Shown piece by piece: positions 45,765-55,855 of a DNA stretch of 64,000 nucleotides (the first letter of the stretch is position 1; the number at the start of each line of letters is the position of its first letter). This DNA is from an uncultured Vibrio sp. (GTDB lineage Bacteria; Pseudomonadota; Gammaproteobacteria; Enterobacterales; Vibrionaceae). The stretch spans positions 2,604,001-2,668,000 of the forward strand of contig NZ_OY776223.1 of assembly GCF_963675395.1 (NCBI RefSeq), read 5' to 3'. The translations under genes and the position numbers were made by a program. A model generated the notes under the pieces. That model had not been told where the DNA came from and ran no database searches. It was given only the letters and a program-made list of their open reading frames with translations.

Positions 45765-47119
45765 AACAAACAACAAAAGCGTTTCTGGTCATGGTAGCAT
45801 CAGTGGGATTGGCTGCGTGTGATTCAGATAGTGACTCCATAGAGTACTCCAATGTTCAGGCAGTACATGCATCATCTGACGCGCCATTGGCGAATGTTTG
45901 GATTAACGACAAAGCAACGCTCACAGGTGTCGATTACGGCATTGGGTCTGGATACTTGAAAGTACGTGAAGGCAGTAACTCAGTGCAAGTTGATGTGCAG
46001 TTGCCGGGGAGTGAAGTCGCTACCGTCGTGCCAAGAACCGTGCTGGATCTCGATTCCGATCTTAAATACAGCATTTTTGTCGTGGGGGATGCCGATGGGA
46101 GTCCAAACCCTGTGGAGCCACTGATTGTGACACGTAGTACTGAGTCAATGGCGGATGACAACAGCTTAGACGTTCAAGTTGTACATGCCGCTTCTGATGT
46201 GCCTGCGGTGGACCTTTATGTTACTGAGCCAGGGGCTGATTTATCTACCGCGATGCCTGTGACAAACCTTGCTTATAAAGCAGCGACAGACGTGCTCAAT
46301 ATTCCTGCTGGTGATTATCAAGTCAGGTTAGCGGTAGGGGACGACGTTGTGTTTGATTCTGGATCGCTGTCATTAGCGGGAAATACTAACTTAACTATCG
46401 CTGCTATCAAAACGGGGGACTCCAATAGTTCTTCGCCCGTCAAGTTGCTCGTTTTAGACGGTTCGGGATCTTCTATAATTCAGGATACAGGCAGTCAGGC
46501 TGAAGTTCGGGTTGGACACCTCGCCGACGGTGCGCCAGTTGTTGATGTGAATGTAGATGGTGCTCCGTTTGCACCGCTTGCTGATTTAGCCTTTAAAGAA
46601 ATCCGTGGATATTTGGATCTTGCTCCTCAGTCTTACGATATAGACGTTTTCGTTGATGGTACGACCACAGACCCCATTTTTAGTGTTGACGATTTAGCTG
46701 TGGAAGGTGGTATGGATTACAGTATTTATGCGGTTGGTGTCGTGAGCCCTGCGATAGCAATCGAGCCTTTAGTTGTTCAGGATATGAGAAGAGCAGTGGC
46801 GACCAGTGCAACGTTAAATTTGACTCATTCGGCGGCAAATCCGATTGCTGAAATGGTGGATATTTATCTCACTACCAGCACCGGTATAGATGGCAGTGAT
46901 CCAACCATTGCTAATTTTACGTACAAAGAGAGTCTACAAGGACTTTACGTGGAGGAAGGAACCTACTACGTCACCGTAACTGTAGCGGGCGACCCTAACA
47001 CCGTTGCAATAGATTCGTTACCTGTGAATCTGATGAACGGTGTGGTCTACCAGGTCGTAGCGATAGACGATGGCAATAATGGTGGTTTCAACCTATTAGT
47101 TAATGACATCACAGACTAG
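45761..47119 (+). CDS. DUF4397-domain lipoprotein
   Basis: This 452-residue protein has a lipoprotein signal (lipobox LAAC, cysteine 20) followed by four related beta-rich units. Each begins with a pattern like VQAVHASSDAPLANVWIND, VQVVHAASDVPAVDLYV, VRVGHLADGAPVVDVNVDG or LNLTHSAANPIAEMVDIYL. These H-A-x-x-D-x-P-x-V-D segments are the DUF4397 hallmark. A tether to the outer or inner membrane is likely. The second gene of the LON/ECF/ChrR operon, it is conceivably an envelope sensor or a target; function unknown. Confidence 0.82.
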   Translation: MKQTTKAFLVMVASVGLAACDSDSDSIEYSNVQAVHASSDAPLANVWINDKATLTGVDYGIGSGYLKVREGSNSVQVDVQLPGSEVATVVPRTVLDLDSDLKYSIFVVGDADGSPNPVEPLIVTRSTESMADDNSLDVQVVHAASDVPAVDLYVTEPGADLSTAMPVTNLAYKAATDVLNIPAGDYQVRLAVGDDVVFDSGSLSLAGNTNLTIAAIKTGDSNSSSPVKLLVLDGSGSSIIQDTGSQAEVRVGHLADGAPVVDVNVDGAPFAPLADLAFKEIRGYLDLAPQSYDIDVFVDGTTTDPIFSVDDLAVEGGMDYSIYAVGVVSPAIAIEPLVVQDMRRAVATSATLNLTHSAANPIAEMVDIYLTTSTGIDGSDPTIANFTYKESLQGLYVEEGTYYVTVTVAGDPNTVAIDSLPVNLMNGVVYQVVAIDDGNNGGFNLLVNDITD

Positions 47120-47163
47120 GACAGAGTGGGAGGGGGAGACTCCTCCCAACAATAAGGCCGATT

Positions 47164-47748
47164 ATGATGAGTGATAGCCAACAAAAACTGGGACGGCAGG
47201 AATGGAACGCGTATATGGACCAAATCAAAGCGCGAGACAAAGATGCGTTTGCTTTTGTTTTCCAATTTTATGCACCCAAATTAAAACAATTCGCCTATAA
47301 GCACGTTGGAAACGAGCAAGTCGCGATGGAAATGGTGCAAGAAACTATGGCGACGGTTTGGTACAAAGCTCACCTGTACGATGGAAAGAAGAGTGCATTA
47401 TCAACGTGGATTTACACAATTATTCGCAACTTGTGTTTTGACTTACTGCGAAAACAAAAGGGTAAAGAGCTACATATTCATTCTGATGACATTTGGCCTT
47501 CTGAATATTATCCACCTGATCTCGTTGATCATTATTCTCCAGAGCAAGACATGCTAAAAGAGCAGGTGGTGAAATTCTTAGACACATTACCAAAAAATCA
47601 AAGAGATGTGTTGCAAGCGGTATATCTTGAAGAGCTTCCACACCAACAAGTGGCAGAACTGTTTGATATACCACTTGGTACCGTGAAATCACGTCTGAGA
47701 CTTGCGGTAGAAAAATTAAGACATTCAATGCACACGGAGCAATTATGA
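47164..47748 (+). CDS. ECF sigma factor of the RpoE-ChrR (ECF11-like) type
   Basis: This 194-residue sigma-70-family protein has region 2 (FVFQFYAPKLKQFAYKHVG, MEMVQETMATVWYKAHLYDG, LSTWIYTIIRNLCFDLLRKQ) and region 4 (LDTLPKNQRDVLQAVYLEELPHQQVAELFDIPLGTVKSRLRLAVEKLR), no region 3. It is followed, with a four-base overlap, by a ChrR-type anti-sigma factor, the arrangement of the singlet-oxygen-responsive RpoE/ChrR pair of Rhodobacter. In vibrios a similar pair responds to light or singlet oxygen. Here its start (ATG ATG at 47164/47167) is preceded by AAGG. Confidence 0.88.
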   Translation: MMSDSQQKLGRQEWNAYMDQIKARDKDAFAFVFQFYAPKLKQFAYKHVGNEQVAMEMVQETMATVWYKAHLYDGKKSALSTWIYTIIRNLCFDLLRKQKGKELHIHSDDIWPSEYYPPDLVDHYSPEQDMLKEQVVKFLDTLPKNQRDVLQAVYLEELPHQQVAELFDIPLGTVKSRLRLAVEKLRHSMHTEQL

Positions 47749-48404
47749 ACAAACATCCAGATAACAAATTGTTGGAAGCGTACGCTTCTGGCAGCATTGA
47801 TGCGGTTTCTGGCCTTGTCGTCGCGACGCACTTAGAAACATGCTCCAAATGCCGGGACTTTGTCAATCGGGTAGAAGCAGAGCAAGCAAATGTCGTCAGT
47901 GGACTCCCTTGTGGCTACGTTCCTGAGTTTGATGAAATGTTCAATAACATCGTAACAGCCCCGCCAATGACAGATAGTGTCATTATTAGAGACTCAGCAA
48001 AAGTGTCCGTGGCGGGTAAAAGCTTTGAACTACCGAAAACCTTGAGTCGCTTTTCCGATCTGGTTGGCTCATGGAGAAGTTACGGTGGCAAAGTGTATAG
48101 TGCCCAGATAGATTTTGGTGAAGATGCCAGAGTAAACCTAATGTACATCAGTGAAAATGTGCAAATCCCTCAACATACGCACAAAGGCGTAGAGTCAACC
48201 TTAATACTTCATGGCGGCTTTAGCGATGAGGATGGTGAATATGAGGAAGGCGATCTAATGATACGCGATGGCTCTGTTAAGCACAGCCCGTTTACAAAAG
48301 CTGGGGAAGACTGTTTGTGTCTTACCGTGCTCACTGAGCCAATGATATTTACCCAAGGTGTGGCAAGGATCTTCAATATGTTTGGTAAGGGTCTTTATCC
48401 TTAA
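47745..48404 (+). CDS. chrR: ChrR-type zinc-binding cupin anti-sigma factor
   Basis: This 219-residue protein has an N-terminal anti-sigma domain with zinc ligands ATHLETCSKCRDF (H-x3-C-x2-C) at about residues 29-40. A C-terminal cupin domain contains QIPQHTHKGVESTLILHGGF, EYEEGDLMIRDG and KHSP, giving the His/Glu metal set. This two-domain ChrR form binds the partner sigma factor and releases it on singlet oxygen or organic hydroperoxide. It ends the four-gene operon and is followed by a strong terminator. Confidence 0.88.
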   Translation: MNKHPDNKLLEAYASGSIDAVSGLVVATHLETCSKCRDFVNRVEAEQANVVSGLPCGYVPEFDEMFNNIVTAPPMTDSVIIRDSAKVSVAGKSFELPKTLSRFSDLVGSWRSYGGKVYSAQIDFGEDARVNLMYISENVQIPQHTHKGVESTLILHGGFSDEDGEYEEGDLMIRDGSVKHSPFTKAGEDCLCLTVLTEPMIFTQGVARIFNMFGKGLYP

Positions 48405-48447
48405 CAATTAGCTTGACAACAATTTAGCGTGATAACAATGCTGCCTT

Positions 48448-48478
48448 AAAAGAACCACCGTATTGCGGTGGTTCTTTT
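48448..48478. terminator. Bidirectional terminator between chrR and ampG
   Basis: A perfect 13-bp stem (AAAAGAACCACCG, 48448-48460; CGGTGGTTCTTTT, 48466-48478) with a TATTG loop has A/T runs for both directions. Confidence 0.88.
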
Positions 48479-48490
48479 GTTTGTTGTGAT

Positions 48491-49843
48491 TTAGTGTTTG
48501 TGGCGTGCTTTTTCCAACAGGTCATCAAAGTAGTGACGTAGTGAATACAGCATGATCAAGCTTGGTATCACCATCACAGCGGTCAGGATGAAGAAGGTAC
48601 TCCAGTCATTCAGGTAATCCACTAATTCGCCACTGAACGAAGCCAGTGTGGTTCGGCCAAAGTTACCTAAAGACGCCAGTAAAGCATATTGTGTCGCTGA
48701 AAACGCTTGTCCGGTCAGTAAGGTTAAGAACGAGACAAACGCCACGGTAGAGAACGCAGTGGTAAAATTATCGACAATAATGGTGGCTAAATATAGGTGC
48801 TCATTGGGGCCAACTGACGTAATCCATGCAAACATTAGATTGCTTGCTGACATGGCGATACCGCCAATCATAAGGCCGCGAACAAGCCCAAACTTTACAT
48901 TGAACATACTGCCTACTAAGGTAAAGAATATCGTTGCACCCCAGCCGATTAACTTGGAGTAGTAGCCAATTTGTTCATTACTGAAGCCGATATCTTTGTA
49001 GAACGCAATTGACATTCGGCCTAGGAAGGCTTCGCCAATTTTAAATAAGAACACGAATAACAATAAGGTTATCGCGACGCGCACGCCGTTTCGGTTGAAG
49101 AAATCAAGAAACGGTTCGACGACGGTTACTGTAAACCATGCAACCATTCTTGAACCTACCACCTCTTTGTGTCGTTGTTCTGCTTCAAACTGTAGCTGAT
49201 CACGTTGTGTTTTTGGCTCACCGACCAATAGTGTAAACACCATTAAAATAACGACAATAAGCGCCATTCCGTAATAAACGCCGTTCCAGCCGATACTATC
49301 GGCATTAATAAACGCTAAATAACCTGGCAGTGAGTAACCAGTCCACCATCCAATGACCGCCATTGCAGACGCTTGAGGAAGTTTAGACGCTTCAGATTTT
49401 GGAAAGGTATCAATACGGAAAGCGTCGATGGCAATATCTTGCGTTGCCGATGCCGTCGCAATGCACAGAGCTAACACTGACGCAAAAGCCAGATTTTTTG
49501 CAGGGTTTACATCTGCAATGAGTATGGTTGCGATAAGCACGATACTTTGGCACAAGAAAATCCAACTGCGTCGCTGCCCAAGAAAGCGATATAACAGTGG
49601 AAGCTTTAGCCGGTCTACAAGAGGCGCCCAGAGAAAGTTAATGGCATATACCGCAAAGACGCTACCAAAATAACCAATCGCAGACAGCGTTAAGCCAGCA
49701 TCTTTAAGCCACCCAGACATATTAGAGCCGATCAATACCCAAGGGAAACCGCTTGAGCATCCCAGCATAAAGACCCATAACAAACGTTTATCGAGGTAAC
49801 TTTTTACCGTTTCCAACCAAGTGATGGAAGGCAATGAAGACAT
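48491..49843 (-). CDS. ampG: AmpG muropeptide permease
   Basis: This 450-residue major-facilitator protein has 12-14 membrane segments, with LLWVFMLGCSSGFPWVLIGSNMSGWLKDAG, VYAINFLWAPLVDRLKLPLL, and ATASATQDIAIDAFRID, all of AmpG type. It imports anhydro-muropeptides for cell-wall recycling. In E. coli ampG follows yajG, and here the order yajG, ppiA, ampG keeps the association. Length is slightly below the 491 of E. coli, from a shorter tail. Confidence 0.88.
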   Translation of the reverse strand: MSSLPSITWLETVKSYLDKRLLWVFMLGCSSGFPWVLIGSNMSGWLKDAGLTLSAIGYFGSVFAVYAINFLWAPLVDRLKLPLLYRFLGQRRSWIFLCQSIVLIATILIADVNPAKNLAFASVLALCIATASATQDIAIDAFRIDTFPKSEASKLPQASAMAVIGWWTGYSLPGYLAFINADSIGWNGVYYGMALIVVILMVFTLLVGEPKTQRDQLQFEAEQRHKEVVGSRMVAWFTVTVVEPFLDFFNRNGVRVAITLLLFVFLFKIGEAFLGRMSIAFYKDIGFSNEQIGYYSKLIGWGATIFFTLVGSMFNVKFGLVRGLMIGGIAMSASNLMFAWITSVGPNEHLYLATIIVDNFTTAFSTVAFVSFLTLLTGQAFSATQYALLASLGNFGRTTLASFSGELVDYLNDWSTFFILTAVMVIPSLIMLYSLRHYFDDLLEKARHKH

Positions 49844-49877
49844 AGATTAATCCAATATATGACGCCGTTGAAAGAGA

Positions 49878-49903
49878 AAACCCTTCGAATATTCAAAGGG
49901 TTT
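49878..49903 (-). terminator. Hairpin after ppiA
   Basis: AAACCCTT (49879-49886) and AAGGGTTT (49896-49903) sit at the ends of an almost complete 26-base palindrome centred on GAATATTC. The minus-strand transcript continues TTTTCTCTTT. It may terminate ppiA or attenuate ampG, which starts 35 bases further on. Confidence 0.5.
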
Positions 49904-49913
49904 ATGATTGTGG

Positions 49914-50459
49914 CTATTTGAGTAATGTTGCTTTAGTAATGACGATTTGAGTTTCTGGTACGTCACGCATTCGGCCCGATGAAGAAGTTGGCTGTTTCGC
50001 CATATTTTGGATGACTTCAAAGCCTTCGGTAACTTGCCCAAAGACCGCATACCCCGGTGGTCGAGCGCCGTAGTTGAGAAAATCATTATCAACCAAGTTA
50101 ATGTAGAATTGACGGGTCGCTGAATTAGGGGCATTGGTCCGAGCCATTGCGATGGTCGCTTGGTCATTCTTTAAGCCGTTATTACCTTCATTTTTGATAG
50201 GCTCGTACGTATCAACCTTTTGCATCTCTTGGTTGTAACCGCCACCTTGCGCCATAAAGCCCGGTATCACTCGGTGGAAAATGGTGCCTTCGTAGCTGCC
50301 ATCTTCGACATATTTAAGGAAGTTAGCCACCGATATTGGCGCTTTCTCTTCATTTAGCTCAACCGTAAATGAGCCCAATGTTGTTTCAAATGAGACTTTA
50401 GGTCCGGCCCAAACGCTACAGCTTAGTAGTGCCAGAGAAAGAATCGCTTTGCGTATCAT
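49914..50459 (-). CDS. ppiA: Periplasmic cyclophilin-type peptidyl-prolyl isomerase
   Basis: This 181-residue cyclophilin has a signal peptide (ILSLALLSCSVWAG). The isomerase fold contains GTIFHRVIPGFMAQGGGY, TIAMARTNAPNSATRQFYINL, and YAVFGQVTEGFEVI, with the catalytic arginine in FHRV. It isomerises proline peptide bonds in the periplasm. Its ATG overlaps the yajG stop by one base (TAATG), so the two are coupled. PpiA fits better than cytoplasmic PpiB because of the signal sequence. Confidence 0.87.
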   Translation of the reverse strand: MIRKAILSLALLSCSVWAGPKVSFETTLGSFTVELNEEKAPISVANFLKYVEDGSYEGTIFHRVIPGFMAQGGGYNQEMQKVDTYEPIKNEGNNGLKNDQATIAMARTNAPNSATRQFYINLVDNDFLNYGARPPGYAVFGQVTEGFEVIQNMAKQPTSSSGRMRDVPETQIVITKATLLK

Positions 50460-51028
50460 TAGAATCGCTCCTGCATATAGTTGCGAAGTTCTGGGTCGTT
50501 GGCGATTTCTTTCAGAGTCAGGTCAATAACATCATTTAATGTTTGTTCGATGTCAGAGTCTGAAGCACTGAACGTACCGGAGCGCTTTGCACTACCTGTG
50601 TACGTTTTCACTAATCGTCCTTGTGGATTTTCTGCGGTAATTTCTAACACAACCTTAGCATCCATTTCTTTGTCCATTACTGAATGCTTTACGTTTACTA
50701 GAGCTTCCTGCACTTTAAGCTCAACCATATTGTTACTGTTTAGGTCTGAGTGAAAACCTTGAGATGAGAACTGTTGCTCCAAAGCTTGTTCCAGCGTGAT
50801 ACGCAAGTTCTGCTTCGCGTGGAGAGGAAGGATATTCGAACGTCCATTGTCTACCAGCGCAACGTATTGAGCGGCACGTACATCTTTACTGATCAAGCTG
50901 TAGGCTTTGCCTTGTACAATAGGATTGGTGCTGAGTGTGCTTTCAGGCATCAGGTTCAGTTGTACCTGTTGAGGCGCTGAACAGGCAGCCAAAAACGCAA
51001 CTGAAGCCGCGAGTACCAATTTTTTCAT
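50459..51028 (-). CDS. yajG: YajG family lipoprotein
   Basis: This 189-residue protein has a lipoprotein signal (KKLVLAASVAFLAAC, cysteine 15 of the chosen frame). The YajG domain contains VQLNLMPESTLST, VALVDNGRSNILPLHAKQNLRITLEQALEQQF, and AKRSGTFSASDSDIEQTLNDVI. Function is unknown. Start 51028 has AAGGAAC upstream; an in-frame ATG seven codons earlier would spoil the signal peptide. The gene precedes ppiA and ampG, as in the enteric yajG-ampG operon. Confidence 0.87.
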   Translation of the reverse strand: MKKLVLAASVAFLAACSAPQQVQLNLMPESTLSTNPIVQGKAYSLISKDVRAAQYVALVDNGRSNILPLHAKQNLRITLEQALEQQFSSQGFHSDLNSNNMVELKVQEALVNVKHSVMDKEMDAKVVLEITAENPQGRLVKTYTGSAKRSGTFSASDSDIEQTLNDVIDLTLKEIANDPELRNYMQERF

Positions 51029-51062
51029 TTGATTGTTCCTTGTAAACATTTTATTAGCTTTA

Positions 51063-52217
51063 TTATTTTGCGTTCAATTTAGCAGGATTATTTGTCGCCT
51101 GTAAAATCACGAACTTATTGTTAGACGCGACAAGTTTCACATTGTTAGCACCAAATAGACGTTTGAGCTTAGCATCATAGCCAAGATGTCGATTTCCTAT
51201 GACAAGCAACTGACCGCCTTTGTTCAATACCTGTTTTGAATCACAGAACATCTGCCATGCAATGTGATCAGTGATAGCCTGCTGTTGATGAAATGGTGGG
51301 TTACACATGATCAGAGAGCAGCTATCGTGTTCAAAACCATCTAAGCAGTTGTTAGCGATGCATTGGGTAACACGTCCTTCTCCTAAGTTGTCCAACAAAT
51401 TTTGCTTAGCTGATTCCAGCGCCATAAAGCTCTCATCGACACAAGTCAGGCGAGCATCAGGGTTTAGTTGGCCTGCTTTCACTGAGAGTACGCCGTTACC
51501 GCAGCCTAGGTCGACAATATGAGTGATAGCCGGATCTTGAGGGATATGCTGCAGCATAAATCGGGCACCTAAATCTAAGCTCTCGCCTGAATATACATTT
51601 GGCAGGTTTTTGAGCTGAATGGTCTCACCGTCTACCTTCCATGTAGTTATAGGATCAACGTCGACAATGGGTTGTGCATTAGCTTGGGAGAAAACCAGAC
51701 GGTGCTTTTTCCAGGCGAGGGAAGTTTTCGTTTCGCCTAAATACTTTTCGAAAAGTTTGAGCGTCGAAGTGTGGATCTCTTTTACCTTATTAACGGCAAT
51801 AACAGGGCATGACTCAGGGAGCCCTTTTCTTAGCTGACTGAGTATCCAAGTCAGGTGACGATTGCTTTTGGGAAGTTGCAGCAGAACCAAGTCAGCATCT
51901 GCTGGTATGTCTTCCATTGTGGTCAGAAATGTCACGTTTTTACAGTGGTTGACGTCAAGGTTCTTCTGAGCGCCCTTGTGAGAAATAAAAGAGTCACTCA
52001 TCAACGTTACACGGTGTTTTTCAGAAAACCAGCAAGCTAAAGCACCAAAGCTATCATTGATAACCACAATATGTTGATTCTCGGCTAGCGCCAGTTCTTC
52101 AACATGATTAATCAGATACTCATCACCAGCGTCCCAAGCTTGCAGCGTTTCGTTGGAACGCTTAGGGTAGCGATGAAGCGTAAGGCTTCTGCCGTGGAGG
52201 TTCAATTCGGTTTTCAT
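51063..52217 (-). CDS. rlmG: 23S rRNA m2G1835 methyltransferase
   Basis: This 384-residue SAM enzyme has an inactive N-terminal methyltransferase-like half (residues about 1-180) and an active C-terminal half with ITHIVDLGCGNGVLSVKAG, LTCVDESFMALESAKQN and the catalytic SLIMCNPPFHQQQAI (NPPF). It modifies G1835 of 23S rRNA (E. coli numbering). It stands 34 bases before yajG in the same direction and is divergent from bolA. Confidence 0.9.
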   Translation of the reverse strand: MKTELNLHGRSLTLHRYPKRSNETLQAWDAGDEYLINHVEELALAENQHIVVINDSFGALACWFSEKHRVTLMSDSFISHKGAQKNLDVNHCKNVTFLTTMEDIPADADLVLLQLPKSNRHLTWILSQLRKGLPESCPVIAVNKVKEIHTSTLKLFEKYLGETKTSLAWKKHRLVFSQANAQPIVDVDPITTWKVDGETIQLKNLPNVYSGESLDLGARFMLQHIPQDPAITHIVDLGCGNGVLSVKAGQLNPDARLTCVDESFMALESAKQNLLDNLGEGRVTQCIANNCLDGFEHDSCSLIMCNPPFHQQQAITDHIAWQMFCDSKQVLNKGGQLLVIGNRHLGYDAKLKRLFGANNVKLVASNNKFVILQATNNPAKLNAK

Positions 52218-52444
52218 AAGTAAAGGTTGGTTGATTCGATAAACTAGGGATTATTGTCGCAAATGATGGCAAGTGTAGATACAAAAAGCTGTTAAATTTT
52301 GAGTTTGCTTACATTTGCGTTACTCATAGGCTCAGACATGACGCAACTCTGAGTTTTAAACTATTGCGTCGATTGAGGTTAGCGTTTAATTTTTAGACTT
52401 ATACTTCAACAGCGAGAGCTGGATACTGCACGTTACGGTGAGTT

Positions 52445-52456
52445 GGGTATATACTT
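52445..52456 (+). promoter_or_regulatory. RpoS-like -10 element upstream of bolA
   Basis: GGGTATATACTT contains TATACTT, the -10 typical of stationary-phase sigma-S promoters, 28 bases before bolA. The identical 12-mer occurs before the DUF2789 gene (60586-60597). bolA is a classic sigma-S gene. No clear -35 was seen. Confidence 0.5.
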
Positions 52457-52475
52457 ATGAAATTCGAATCGATGA

Positions 52476-52793
<318 letters not shown>

Positions 52794-52815
52794 AGCCGTT
52801 TACAATAGATTTGAG

Positions 52816-52842
52816 AAAGATGGTGAAAACCATCTTTTTTTT
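52816..52842 (+). terminator. Terminator after bolA
   Basis: AAAGATGGT (52816-52824) pairs with ACCATCTTT (52829-52837) around GAAA, followed by a T run. Confidence 0.85.
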
Positions 52843-53264
52843 CGTTTTATCAAGCGTAAGACTACAGAGTAGAGCAGGCACGGTTAAAGAAATTACGTTA
52901 ACAGTGTTTCAACATATGAATGAAAATCAAAGATTGTTTCAGCCGGTGAATATTGCTTTACCATACGATATATGTGGAATATTGTATTTGTGCGATGGGT
53001 CAAAGTTATGAGTATTCTTTGACCTTTTAGACCTTATTCCACCTAAATAACCGCTCTATTCTTAGGATTGGTCATGGCATCAAGTTCCTAAAAAATGCTA
53101 GAATATTGCACCTGAGAAATCTCGGCGATTTCCTGTAACGAGATTTTTAATAGGATGTTGCGATTTTAGTGTTTAAAACAACACTGAAACCGGACACTAA
53201 TGTCGTGTCTAAAAGTTACGCAATCAAAAGAATCTTTTTCCCGATAAAAGTAGTGCAAGTGCGT
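52843..53264. other. 422-bp region upstream of nqrA
   Basis: Probable control region of the nqr operon. TGCTAGAAT at 53096-53104 looks like an extended -10 element. A start for nqrA at 53169 is possible in frame but adds 32 non-conserved residues. No gene was identified. Confidence 0.45.
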
Positions 53265-54605
53265 ATGATTACAATAAAGAAGGGCTTGGATCTTCCTATC
53301 GCAGGAACTCCATCCCAGGTGATTAATGATGGTAAAACCATCAAAAAAGTCGCCTTGCTTGGCGAAGAGTACGTTGGCATGCGTCCAACCATGCATGTCC
53401 GCGTTGGTGATGAAGTGAAAAAAGCGCAAATTCTTTTTGAAGACAAAAAGAACCCTGGCGTGAAGTTCACTGCACCAGCAGCCGGTAAAGTGATCGAAGT
53501 TAACCGTGGCGCTAAACGTGTCCTTCAATCTGTAGTGATTGAAGTGGCAGGTGAAGAGCAGGTGACATTCGATAAGTTCGAAGCCGCTCAACTTTCAGGT
53601 CTAGATCGTGAAGTGATCAAGACTCAACTGGTTGAATCTGGCCTATGGACCGCTTTACGTACTCGTCCGTTTAGCAAGGTTCCAGCAATCGAGTCTTCAA
53701 CTAAGGCGATTTTTGTAACTGCAATGGATACTAATCCACTAGCAGCGAATCCTGAGTTGATAATTAACGAGCAACAAGAAGCATTCGTTGCTGGTCTAGA
53801 TATTCTTTCAGCCCTGACAGAAGGCAAGGTTTATGTATGTAAATCTGGCACCAGCTTGCCACGCTCTTCTCAGTCAAACATTGAAGAACACGTCTTCGAT
53901 GGCCCTCACCCAGCAGGCCTTGCTGGCACCCACATGCATTTCCTATACCCAGTAAATGCTGAAAACGTGGCGTGGAGCATCAACTACCAAGACGTTATTG
54001 CGTTCGGTAAGTTGTTCCTCACAGGTGAACTTTACACTGACCGTGTTATTTCTCTGGCTGGTCCAGTCGTAAATAACCCTCGTTTAGTTCGTACGACGTT
54101 AGGTGCTAGCCTAGACGACGTGACAGACAACGAGTTAATGCCAGGTGAAGTTCGTGTGATTTCTGGTTCAGTACTAACTGGTACGCATGCAACTGGTCCT
54201 CACGCCTACCTAGGCCGTTACCACGTACAAGTTTCTGTACTACGTGAAGGCTATGAAAAAGAGCTGTTCGGCTGGGCGATGCCTGGTAAGAACAAGTTCT
54301 CTGTAACTCGCTCATTCCTTGGTCACCTATTCAAAGGTCAGTTGTTCAATATGACAACTACGACGAATGGTAGTGATCGTTCAATGGTTCCAATCGGTAA
54401 CTACGAGCGCGTAATGCCGCTAGATATGGAACCTACTTTGTTACTTCGCGATCTTTGCGCGGGCGACACTGATAGTGCTCAGGCACTTGGCGCTCTAGAG
54501 CTAGACGAAGACGACGTAGCATTGTGTACCTTTGTTTGTCCAGGTAAGTACGAGTATGGTGAACTACTTCGTGAATGCCTAGATAAGATCGAGAAGGAAG
54601 GGTAA
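53265..54605 (+). CDS. nqrA: Na+-translocating NADH:quinone reductase subunit A
   Basis: This 446-residue cytoplasmic subunit begins [20 protein letters not shown], the usual NqrA N-terminus and length in vibrios. [25 protein letters not shown] is a biotin/lipoyl-like barrel, and [27 protein letters not shown] and [16 protein letters not shown] segments follow. NqrA contributes to quinone binding in the sodium-pumping complex. It heads nqrABCDEF. The ribosome site is weak (AAGTGCG). Confidence 0.95.
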   Translation: MITIKKGLDLPIAGTPSQVINDGKTIKKVALLGEEYVGMRPTMHVRVGDEVKKAQILFEDKKNPGVKFTAPAAGKVIEVNRGAKRVLQSVVIEVAGEEQVTFDKFEAAQLSGLDREVIKTQLVESGLWTALRTRPFSKVPAIESSTKAIFVTAMDTNPLAANPELIINEQQEAFVAGLDILSALTEGKVYVCKSGTSLPRSSQSNIEEHVFDGPHPAGLAGTHMHFLYPVNAENVAWSINYQDVIAFGKLFLTGELYTDRVISLAGPVVNNPRLVRTTLGASLDDVTDNELMPGEVRVISGSVLTGTHATGPHAYLGRYHVQVSVLREGYEKELFGWAMPGKNKFSVTRSFLGHLFKGQLFNMTTTTNGSDRSMVPIGNYERVMPLDMEPTLLLRDLCAGDTDSAQALGALELDEDDVALCTFVCPGKYEYGELLRECLDKIEKEG

Positions 54606-54610
54606 TTTTC

Positions 54611-55855
54611 ATGGCTCTTAAAAAGTTTCTTGAAGACATCGAGCATCACTTTGAGCCTGGCGGTAAACATGAAAAATGGTTTGCCCTGTACGAAGCTGTA
54701 GCCACAGTTCTCTACACACCAGGTCTGGTAACAAAGAAAAGCTCACACGTTCGTGATAGCGTTGACCTAAAGCGTATCATGATCATGGTTTGGTTCGCGG
54801 TATTCCCAGCAATGTTCTGGGGTATGTACAACGCGGGTGGCCAAGCTATCGCAGCACTGACTCACTTGCACGCTGGTGACCAACTAGCGGCAGTAGTTGC
54901 AGGCAACTGGCACTACTGGCTAACCGAAATGTTTGGCGGAACCATCTCTGCTGATGCAGGTGTTGGCAGCAAGATGCTACTCGGTGCGACCTATTTCCTA
55001 CCTATCTACGCAACAGTGTTTATTGTTGGTGGTTTCTGGGAAGTTCTGTTCTGTATGGTGCGTAAGCACGAAGTTAACGAAGGTTTCTTTGTGACTTCTA
55101 TCCTATTCGCACTTATCGTTCCACCAACGTTACCTCTATGGCAAGCGGCGCTAGGTATTACCTTCGGTGTGGTTGTAGCGAAAGAAATCTTCGGTGGTAC
55201 AGGTCGTAACTTCCTAAACCCAGCACTTGCTGGCCGTGCATTCCTATTCTTCGCTTACCCAGCGCAAATCTCGGGTGACGTAGTATGGACTGCGGCTGAC
55301 GGTTTCTCTGGTGCGACTGCTCTAAGCCAATGGGCTCAAGGTGGTAACGGTGCTCTGGTAAACACAGTTTCTGGTGCTCCGATCACTTGGATGGACGCTT
55401 TCATCGGTAACATCCCAGGCTCAATTGGTGAAGTATCGACGCTTGCTCTGTTGATTGGTGCAGCGATGATCGTGTACATGCGAATTGCTTCGTGGCGCAT
55501 CATTGCCGGTGTAATGATTGGTATGATCGCGACAGCAACGCTGTTCAATGTGATCGGCTCTGATACTAACCCTATGTTCAACATGCCATGGCACTGGCAC
55601 CTAGTTCTGGGTGGTTTTGCATTCGGTATGTTCTTTATGGCGACAGACCCTGTATCCGCTTCATTTACCAATAAAGGTAAATGGTGGTACGGCGCTCTAA
55701 TCGGTGTAATGTGTGTTCTTATCCGTGTAGTTAACCCAGCGTACCCAGAAGGTATGATGCTGGCGATTCTATTCGCGAACCTGTTTGCACCTCTGTTCGA
55801 CCACTTAGTTATCGAGAAGAACATCAAGCGGAGACAAGCACGCTATGGCAAGTAA
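54611..55855 (+). CDS. nqrB: Na+-NQR subunit B, flavinylated membrane subunit
   Basis: This 414-residue protein has about ten membrane helices. The covalent FMN site is the threonine of SGAT at residue 236 (codon 55316-55318), in [33 protein letters not shown] is another conserved segment. NqrB is part of the sodium channel and electron path. GGAAGGG precedes the start. The reading frame overlaps nqrC by 11 bases. Confidence 0.95.
   Translation: MALKKFLEDIEHHFEPGGKHEKWFALYEAVATVLYTPGLVTKKSSHVRDSVDLKRIMIMVWFAVFPAMFWGMYNAGGQAIAALTHLHAGDQLAAVVAGNWHYWLTEMFGGTISADAGVGSKMLLGATYFLPIYATVFIVGGFWEVLFCMVRKHEVNEGFFVTSILFALIVPPTLPLWQAALGITFGVVVAKEIFGGTGRNFLNPALAGRAFLFFAYPAQISGDVVWTAADGFSGATALSQWAQGGNGALVNTVSGAPITWMDAFIGNIPGSIGEVSTLALLIGAAMIVYMRIASWRIIAGVMIGMIATATLFNVIGSDTNPMFNMPWHWHLVLGGFAFGMFFMATDPVSASFTNKGKWWYGALIGVMCVLIRVVNPAYPEGMMLAILFANLFAPLFDHLVIEKNIKRRQARYGK

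Noticed and set aside
53169..53264. N-terminal extension of nqrA
   Set aside because: The conserved NqrA N-terminus and length (446) begin at the ATG at 53265.
55336..55827. 163-codon frame opposite nqrB
   Set aside because: It lies wholly inside the conserved nqrB gene on the opposite strand and mirrors its codons.
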